From: Poecilobothrus nobilitatus
Lineage: Eukaryota > Arthropoda > Insecta > Diptera > Dolichopodidae
Assembly (NCBI GenBank): GCA_947095535.1
Contig: OX352772.1
Location: forward strand, 378,213,643 to 378,277,642
Direction: 5' to 3'
DNA: 64,000 bases
The notes under the pieces were generated by a model. It saw nothing but the letters and a program-made list of their open reading frames with translations, did no database searches and had not been told where the DNA came from. The translations under genes were made by a program, and so were the position numbers. How positions within the stretch are numbered: position 1 is the stretch's first letter; every line of letters begins with the position of its first letter. Positions 57,396 to 64,000 of the stretch are shown here, in pieces.

Positions 57396-57890
57396 AAATA
57401 AATATAATATATTTTAAAATCCTATTTTGATTCCTTATACTTTTCTTTACAGCTTCAAATTATTTGTTTCAGTAAATCGTTTTTAAAATTTTGGATTAAA
57501 TATTCTAAAACACAAAAAAATTTTTTTTTCAAATCTAAAAACTACAATTTATTTAAATTTATTTTGCGTTTTACACTTTCGACACACTTTTCTGTATAGT
57601 GAGATTTCATATGACAAATTGTTTCATATCAGTTTTTTGTCTTCTTTTCACATGATAAAATCTTATTACTATCTATTTCTTTCAATTTTCGTTTTGTTTT
57701 TTCGTAATATAGAAAATTTGCTCACGTGATGAGAGTGTCTCATCTTATTGTAATAGATAATTTTTAGTTAACATACATACATACATACAGTTTCTTTCTT
57801 CTGAAATGAAATACATCTAGCATCACTCAGAGTAATAGCAGAAATAGCAATCAGAGTAATGATAATAAAAAAGATAAAAGTAATAGAATA
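57396..57890. other. No recognisable gene; ACAT microsatellite
   Basis: A short (ACAT)n tract lies at 57772-57788; otherwise AT-rich. Confidence 0.5.
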
Positions 57891-57892
57891 AT

Positions 57893-60350
57893 AAGGCCAC
57901 GAAATCCCAAAAAAAAAATCTCAAATTCCAAAATCCCAACGTAGATTTGATATTATATCGTTCGTTTTGAATTTAGAGTTGTATTCAAAACCAGGATTGC
58001 CGCTTTTTCCGGAATATGTATAGATTTTTCAGTATATGTATAGATTCTGAATTAGGAGGTATTTTGGAGTTGGATTCAAAATCAGGGTATTCCCTTTTTC
58101 CAGAATATTTATGTACATATATATATTATATATATATAAACGTGAGGTTCTGAGTTTGGAGGAATTTTAAAGTTGAATTCAAAATCAGACTTATACGCTT
58201 TTTCCAGAATATTTTTATACAGGTATTTACAATATATTCTCAGGTATTTGCTAAATATACTCAGGGTTTTACTAAAATTCAGGTATTTACTAAATAAATT
58301 CAGTTTTTTTTTTGGAATTCAGAGTTTCACTAAATGAATTCAGATTTTTACTAAATAATTTCAGGTTTTTTTTTGAAATTTCGATTTTTATTAAATAAGT
58401 TCAGATAATTTCGATGATTCGAAAATTGTAAAAATCAAAACCTTTTTATTGATAAACATGTGAAAATTCTCAAAAATATTTATCGTCGACTTGTCTAACT
58501 GTGACCAGGTAGGGTAACATTGACATTGATCAAAAAGGAGTGGAAAATCAAAGGAGTGGTTTTCTCATATTGATTAAAACCATTCCTGTTAGACAAAAAA
58601 CTAACTTTTAGAACACATTGATTTCGTAATGAAAAAATGTAATATTTTAATCAAATCGCTTTATCCACTAATACATAGGAATTCTATTTTTTGTTAACAG
58701 ACAACAAACTGTTACTGTATCCATTTTTCAAAGTTTCATGCTGTATGGGTCAGAAATCTGCGGTTCATGTGCCAAGTCGCATATAAAGAAATTACAAATA
58801 AAGCAAAATAAAATTTAAAAAATTTTTAAGTTAACTGTAGGTTATAGTTCATAGTTTTAGGCTGAGCCTAGTTTTTGCTCCTTACCTCCCAACCTAATAG
58901 TAAATCAAATGCAAAATTAAAATAAATAAATTGTGTAAATAAATAAATAATTAATGAAAACAAATTAAATATAATTTTAGCTCTAAGGTAATCAAAAATC
59001 AATTTTGTTAAAAAAAAATAAAATTCACTATTACATCATGTAATATTATATCAAGCAAATAAAAGACAAAAAAAAAATTGATTAAAACTACAAACTTTCA
59101 CTGGGGTTATTGACCACCTGTTTTCTCATAGTTGATTAAAACCATTAATGTTGACTGGGGCTTATTACTTAGTTATTCTAACTTTGACCAACGCGTTTTT
59201 CTTAACATTTTTATACTGGTCAAGGTTAACATCCACCAGGTTTTTATCATAAAAATGGCCTTAAAACTCATATTTTCACTTTTTTAAGCTATAAGAACTC
59301 GTGGACCCCTTAATTTTACAAAAATTTCTATTTTCTAACTAAAATTCGTACTTTAATTTTTATTACACTTTTAATATTAAAAAGTGGTCAAAATTAGACA
59401 AGTCGGCAATAAATATTTTGAGAATTGTCACATGTTTATCAATAGAAAGGTTTTAATTTTTAAAATTTTCGAATCAAAAAAATTATCTGAATTTATTTAG
59501 TAAAAAATCGGAATTCCAAAAAAAAAACCTAAAATTATTTATTAAAAATCTGAATTCATTTAGTAAAACTCTGAATACCAAAAAAAAAATCTAAATTTAT
59601 TTAGTAGATACCTGAATAATTTAGCAAAATTCTGAATTTATTTAGTAAATACCTGATTTTAACCAAAAAATGCTATATATCTGTATGTGAAATTCTAAAT
59701 TAGGGGAGATTTTATAGTTGGTTTCAAAATCAGGGGTTCAATAATTTGTTTAAGGCGATTTGGGGGTGGTAGCGCCCAGTATTTTAAAATCCTTGTTGAA
59801 ATGCGTATCTAAAAATATGTTAGGAGCGATTTAACAGTTGGTTACAAAATCATAGAGTCCCAATAACTTGTTTAGCGGGTGTTTTTAGCACTATTTAAAG
59901 TGTTTCCCATTCAATTTTGAATTTTGGAATTCTTTTTTGTGGAACTTTTTTTGTTGGAATTTTTTTTTTTTGGTATTTTTTTTTCTGGAATTTTTTTTTG
60001 GAATTATGTAAATGGTATTTTAAAAATGGATTTTTTTTTGGAATTTCGTACCCAACCCGTCTCGAATACCAAAAAATGTAGGAAAAAATAATGTTGAAGA
60101 GGGTACAGAAGTAAATTAAAAAAATTAATAAAGTTGAAATCTTGAATAAAATGTTAAATTTTTTTTGTTGGAATTTTTTTCTACAATTTTTGCAATCAAT
60201 ATTTTTTTTTATTAAATCGACCCAAATCTGAAATAAAAAAATCCAAAACGAATTATGATAACGAAAGTGGTTTGGGATTTTGGAATTTTGGGATATTGAA
60301 TTTTGGGATATTGAATTTTGGGATTTTGTTTTTCGTGGCCAACCCGAATA
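57893..60350. mobile_element. Foldback-like element with long inverted repeats, about 2.46 kb
   Basis: The left arm (57893 to about 58515) and right arm (about 59380-60350) are inverted copies. The outer edges are GGCCACGAAATCCCAAAA and its counterpart TTTCGTGGCC. The inner edges are TCAAAACCTTTTTATTGATA ... CGACTTGTCTAACTGTGACC (to about 58507) and TCAAAATTAGACAAGTCGGC ... TATCAATAGAAAGGTTTTAA (from about 59388). Both arms contain tandem 20-25-bp units of the type CAGGTATTTACTAAATAAAT. The middle (58516-59380) has no ORF but repeats TTTTCTCATA and GATTAAAACCATT twice. Long inverted repeats built of short tandem units, with little between, match the foldback (FB) class of Drosophila. Confidence 0.78.
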
Positions 60351-61479
60351 ATAAATAAAATAATAGAAAATGATAGGCAAGATAAATAATTTAAAAAAAA
60401 AATTATTCAATTTTTGCAATTATTCAATTATTGCAGTGCAGACAGACCCATGTCTATATACATATATTAATATATACATTTTTTCATATTTTATACTTTT
60501 ATAATAATAATTCTTGTACCTATGGTAGAGTTATGAAAACAACTAAAATTGATTGATAAAGAATCGGCGTTCTTTTTTTTTAAAGAAGTCGTAATAGTTA
60601 TATAAAGAAATATATACAGATGGCAATACATCGGTTGACATACAAACAAAAAAAAAAAGAAAAAACGAGGATATATTTTTTACATTAATCATAACATTTT
60701 TTTTTTAATGAATTTTAAAACTAACTTTAAAATAAATAATATCGTACTCGAAAAAACAAAGAATTAAATTTTTTTTATTATTATTCAAATTTCTAACCTC
60801 AAACTATTTAAAATTTTTGACAATTAATCAACAACAACTTTTGTCACTTTTAATTTTATTTTGAAAGTAGAAAATTTTACTTTTTAAAACTTTAAAATAA
60901 GGGAACACGTCACATTTTTTCTCTTTAACTATCAAAAAGCTTTTGGATAGCAAACAGAACACTTGCAAGACTTTTTAAAGTTTTAAAAACTTTTGACTAC
61001 CAAACAACCGGCAAACCTATTATTTATTTTTATTTATTTACTATTTTCATAATTTACATAATTCATAAAAAAATATTTTTTTAGTATTACATTTCATTTG
61101 AGAAATACAAACTAATAACACTATTCAGTCATTTTGTTGCCTATAGGGCAAGTATCAAATGGCTAATTAACAATTTATGATTTCAAAAAATTTACTTTAC
61201 AATTTTTTACATTGTATAAATGCTTATGGGGTAAGCAAAAGAAAAGAAAACAAATATAAATATACTAAAACAACAAAAAATTCAAAAAATTAAATTTAAT
61301 ATAAATCAGAATATAATGGCTTTCCTTCTAAGAAACATGTAGATACTCAAAAAATTTTATAGTTATTATAGCAAAAAAAAAAAATTATTACAGCTAATTC
61401 TAATACTAAAAAAAGCAGAAGAGCAGGAGAGATATATAAGTAAGTAGTAAGACAACAAAACATTTGAGAAAACGCAAAA
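60351..61479. other. No recognisable gene
   Basis: AT-rich 3' flank of the minus-strand non-LTR element; a poly-T stretch and short frames only. Confidence 0.35.
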
Positions 61480-62138
61480 TTAAGTTACAACTCTTAATAA
61501 ATTTTCAATTTGTTCAAAATTAAAACCTAGTAACCAAACTTTGCATTTTTTAATAAATTCTGAGTAAATTCTAGTATTCCTAATTTCATCTGATGCTTTA
61601 TTGAAAACTCTGCGTACTACGATTTTGAAAAAATTACTATAGTGAACTTTTTTAAACGAAGGCACATTAATAAAATTTCTGCTATTAATCCTAAGATTGT
61701 ATCTTTCTGTAAATCTCACATTTAAGTGACCTGATCTTAAAAAAAATAATGTCAACGTCTTAAATAAAAACAAATTTCTAATAGGAAGAATATTTAACAT
61801 TTGAAATAAGTAAAAGCTGCTATCATATTTCCTTTTTTTAAATATAATTTTAATGGCGTGTTTCTGTGCTACTAGAAGATTATGCAATTTATTAAAATAT
61901 GCACACCCCAGCAAACTATACCATATTATAACTTTGATTGAAATAGTGTATAAAATGCGATAGTTGTAACTTTAGCAGTACTGTATTGTCTTATGAGATA
62001 AAGTTGTCTAATTACATTAAATAAATAATTTTTTAGATATGTTGTGTGATCAAACCAGGACATTTTACAGTCTAAAACAAGACCAAGATATTTACATTTT
62101 TTCACTCTTTCAATTAAAAAACAATTATCAGAACACAA
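61480..62138 (-). pseudogene. Non-LTR ORF2 thumb and C-terminal domain
   Basis: The first frame (62138-61926) has CKYLGLVLDCKMSWFDHTTY. The second (61914-61480) has LLVAQKHAIKIIFKKRKYDS, FQMLNILPIRNLFLFK and VFNKASDEIRNTRIYSEFIK to the stop at 61480, the typical helical end of these proteins. A frame break lies at 61915-61925. Confidence 0.82.
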
Positions 62139-62199
62139 AGACTTATCTGAAACTGTATTATCAGAAATTTTACAACATGTACGATCATGATAAAAGAGA

Positions 62200-62670
62200 T
62201 TAAAATTTAAATTCGAGGTACCTATTGTAAATATTAAAAATCATATATTTTGTTTTACAACTTATCACTAGCTTGTTTTTGCTAAACCAATGACTGATAA
62301 TATTCAAATCATGATTTAACTTAAAAATTAGATCCTGCTGATTTTTGCAATTATACGCAAAAGCAGTGTCATCCGCAGATGCAATTGGAATTCCTAAAAG
62401 CGGCTGGGAAAAAAGACAGTTAATATATATTAGAAATAAGAGCGGACCCAAGACTGATCCTTGTGGTACTTCACAGTTTAATATCAACTCATCACTTATT
62501 GCACCTCCCACTTTCACTTTTTGTTTGCGATTTTGTATGTAAGAGTGAAACCATTTTAAAACAAAACCTCTGAAACCAACTTTATAAAGTTTAACCAGCA
62601 AAATTGTATGGTCGACTGTATCAAAAGCTTTCGATATATCTATGAATAAAGCTGCTGTGACTTTACTCAA
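62200..62670 (-). pseudogene. Non-LTR reverse transcriptase core with SADD box
   Basis: 156 codons: ALFIDISKAFDTVDHTIL (motif A, residues 7-24), NCEVPQGSVLGPLLFLIYIN (65-84), then IASADDTAFAY, where the usual Tyr/Phe of (Y/F)ADD is Ser (residues 98-101) while both catalytic Asp remain. WFSKNKLVISCKTKYMIF follows. The Ser next to ADD is unusual and probably reflects decay, as neighbouring frames are broken. Confidence 0.88.
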
Positions 62671-63186
62671 TTTTTAGAATATCAGGAAAGTTACTTTTAA
62701 AGACACTTAAATTAAAATTATGTGCCAGTATATCAACTATTTGAAAAGAAATATTTTTAATTAAATTAGAAGAGCATCTATCAACATATGTAGCATTCGA
62801 TTTTTTTAAAGAAATTATTATTTTATGTAATTTTATATAATTAATTTTTATGTAATAGGCGGAAATTGGATCAAAAACAAAGCTACTACCAGCTACTACT
62901 TTGGAAAGAAATTAGTGTTAAAGTACGATCAGATATATAATTAAAAGATGCAGAACACTGTGATGCGATATTAACAAAAAACTTATTGAATTCACCCGCA
63001 ATGACAACAGAGATAACCATGTCATTGACATTTAAAATTATTTCATTTTTTATTACATTTTTATTTAATAAATTATTTACAATACTCCACTCCACTTTAG
63101 TATTCCCTTTGTGGGTATTAAATTTGTTTACAAAATATGATTCTTTATTACTAATACACTCATATTTTATTTCTTTGCATAGTTTA

Positions 63187-63929
63187 TCATGTTTTTTTCA
63201 TATTTAAATTACCTCGATGTTTTTTCAATTTAAGATGTAATTTATTTTTCCAATTTATTTTATCCAGTAAATTATCCGAAATCCATGGTTTAAGCTTTTT
63301 CGATTTTTTTGGAACATGAACACTAAAAGAGCACTTTTCTACATAGTCTAATAAAGTTGAAATGAATTTATCAAATGCTAGGTTAGGGTCATGGAAACAA
63401 TAAATATGATTCCATGATTCTTCTCTTAAACAATTGTTTAGTTTTACGTAATTTAGTTTTTTATAATTATAACTTATCTTATTAGAAGTTTTATTAGAAA
63501 GAGCAGGAATATTATTAAAAATTAAATCGGTCATGAGATGATCTAATATTCTAGTATCATGTAAATAACTACTAAAATCGAAATTTGATTTAATTTGATT
63601 TCTACAAAAAATATGATCCAAACAAGATGATACAGAAAAAATACGAGTAGGAGAATTAATGAGTGAGACAAAGAAGATAAAGAAGATAGCATAAAAATAT
63701 ATTCATTACTTTCTTTTGAATTGTTTAAGATGTCAATATTAAGATCACCTAAAATTATACAATTTCTAATACCAATACTATTCAAAATATTTCTGAATTC
63801 ACTCAAAAAAAAATTTATATTATAATCATGTAACCTGTAGATGCATAGAAAACAAAAATACTGACTCTCAATTTTACAAACAATTTTTAAAGCATCAGCT
63901 GAAAACATATTTGCAATACTCACAGACAA
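63187..63929 (-). pseudogene. Non-LTR endonuclease C-terminal half and linker
   Basis: The first frame (63929-63543) has FLCIYRLHDYNINFF, then FRNILNSIGIRNCIILGDLN with GDLN in place of GDFN. The overlapping second frame (63621-63187) has FCRNQIKSNFD, LDHLMTDLIFNN (the SDH-type motif replaced by LDH) and the linker SKKLKPWISDNLLDKINWKN with HLKLKKHRGN. The overlap of the two frames marks a frameshift near 63600. Confidence 0.8.
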
Positions 63930-64000
63930 TATTGATATTTACAAACACAGCAACACCACCAGAGGAGTAATTGTCATTACACTTAGCAAAAAATTTAAAA

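Larger units (their letters stand above)
61480..64000 (-). mobile_element. Jockey/CR1-type non-LTR element, runs off the window
   Basis: Minus-strand order: endonuclease start at the window edge (NYSSGGVAVFVN, about 63980-63940), endonuclease middle and end (63929-63543, with NCIILGDLNIDILNN), linker (63621-63187, with RILDHLMTDLIFN and KPWISDNLLDKI), RT entry (63095-62886), RT core (62670-62200), thumb (62138-61926) and C-terminus (61914-61480). Several frameshifts, and a loss of RT N-terminal sequence near 62700-62880. It is distinct in sequence from the elements at 14500 and 52865. Confidence 0.88.

Noticed and set aside
59895..60419. 174-codon minus-strand ORF
   Set aside because: Its sequence consists of simple repeats (KKIPxK, SQNSISQNS) produced by the GGAATTTT-type tandem arrays of the foldback-like arm.

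Overview
The window looks like AT-rich, repeat-dominated nuclear DNA from an insect, most likely a fly (Diptera). The evidence is: (i) spliced genes with short canonical introns (65 bp in the OPA3-like gene); (ii) insect-type transposons of nearly every class, namely copia, BEL/Pao, several Jockey/CR1-type non-LTR elements, a Penelope-like element, hAT, piggyBac, PIF/Harbinger, pogo/Tigger and Helitron; (iii) a repeat whose terminal hairpin and GGACGGACATAG stretch resemble the dipteran INE-1 family. There is no bacterial-style operon, rRNA or CRISPR array. The species call is an inference; no database was searched.

Host genes are sparse. The best is a three-exon OPA3-like mitochondrial gene on the plus strand (35873-37341), with a 204-bp MITE in its second intron. 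A two-exon minus-strand gene (30404-29703) encodes what looks like only the N-terminal domain of DNA polymerase alpha subunit B. A terminal exon of a C2H2 zinc-finger gene lies at 51966-51365 on the minus strand. A 118-codon ORF at 23712-24068 encodes a possible small secreted protein.

Layout: 0-6 kb, minisatellite > INE-1-like repeat > hAT (three nested layers). 6.2-7.6 kb, Helitron copy A. 8-14 kb, remnants of BEL/Pao, non-LTR, pogo, INE-1-like and THAP sequences. 14.5-22.9 kb, one non-LTR element that took an INE-1-like insertion and was then tandemly duplicated (about 3.2 kb unit, nearly identical copies). 23.5-28.4 kb, a decayed copia element between inverted copies of another repeat. 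28.4-34.2 kb, non-LTR and SINE remnants around the polymerase gene. 35-41.5 kb, MITEs, OPA3, a large palindrome and a local segmental duplication. 42.2-45.7 kb, piggyBac. 47-51 kb, foldback-related sequence, PIF/Harbinger, SINE and Helitron copy B. 52.9-57.4 kb, non-LTR then Penelope-like. 57.9-60.35 kb, a long-inverted-repeat (foldback-like) element. 61.5-64 kb, a minus-strand non-LTR element that runs off the window.

Almost every transposon ORF is broken, so most of the DNA appears to be decaying mobile elements. The cleanest structural results are boundaries seen directly: the hAT ends with an 8-bp duplication, two 1.38-kb Helitrons with TC...CTAG ends and a 3' hairpin, and MITEs with perfect 25- and 29-bp inverted repeats and target duplications.
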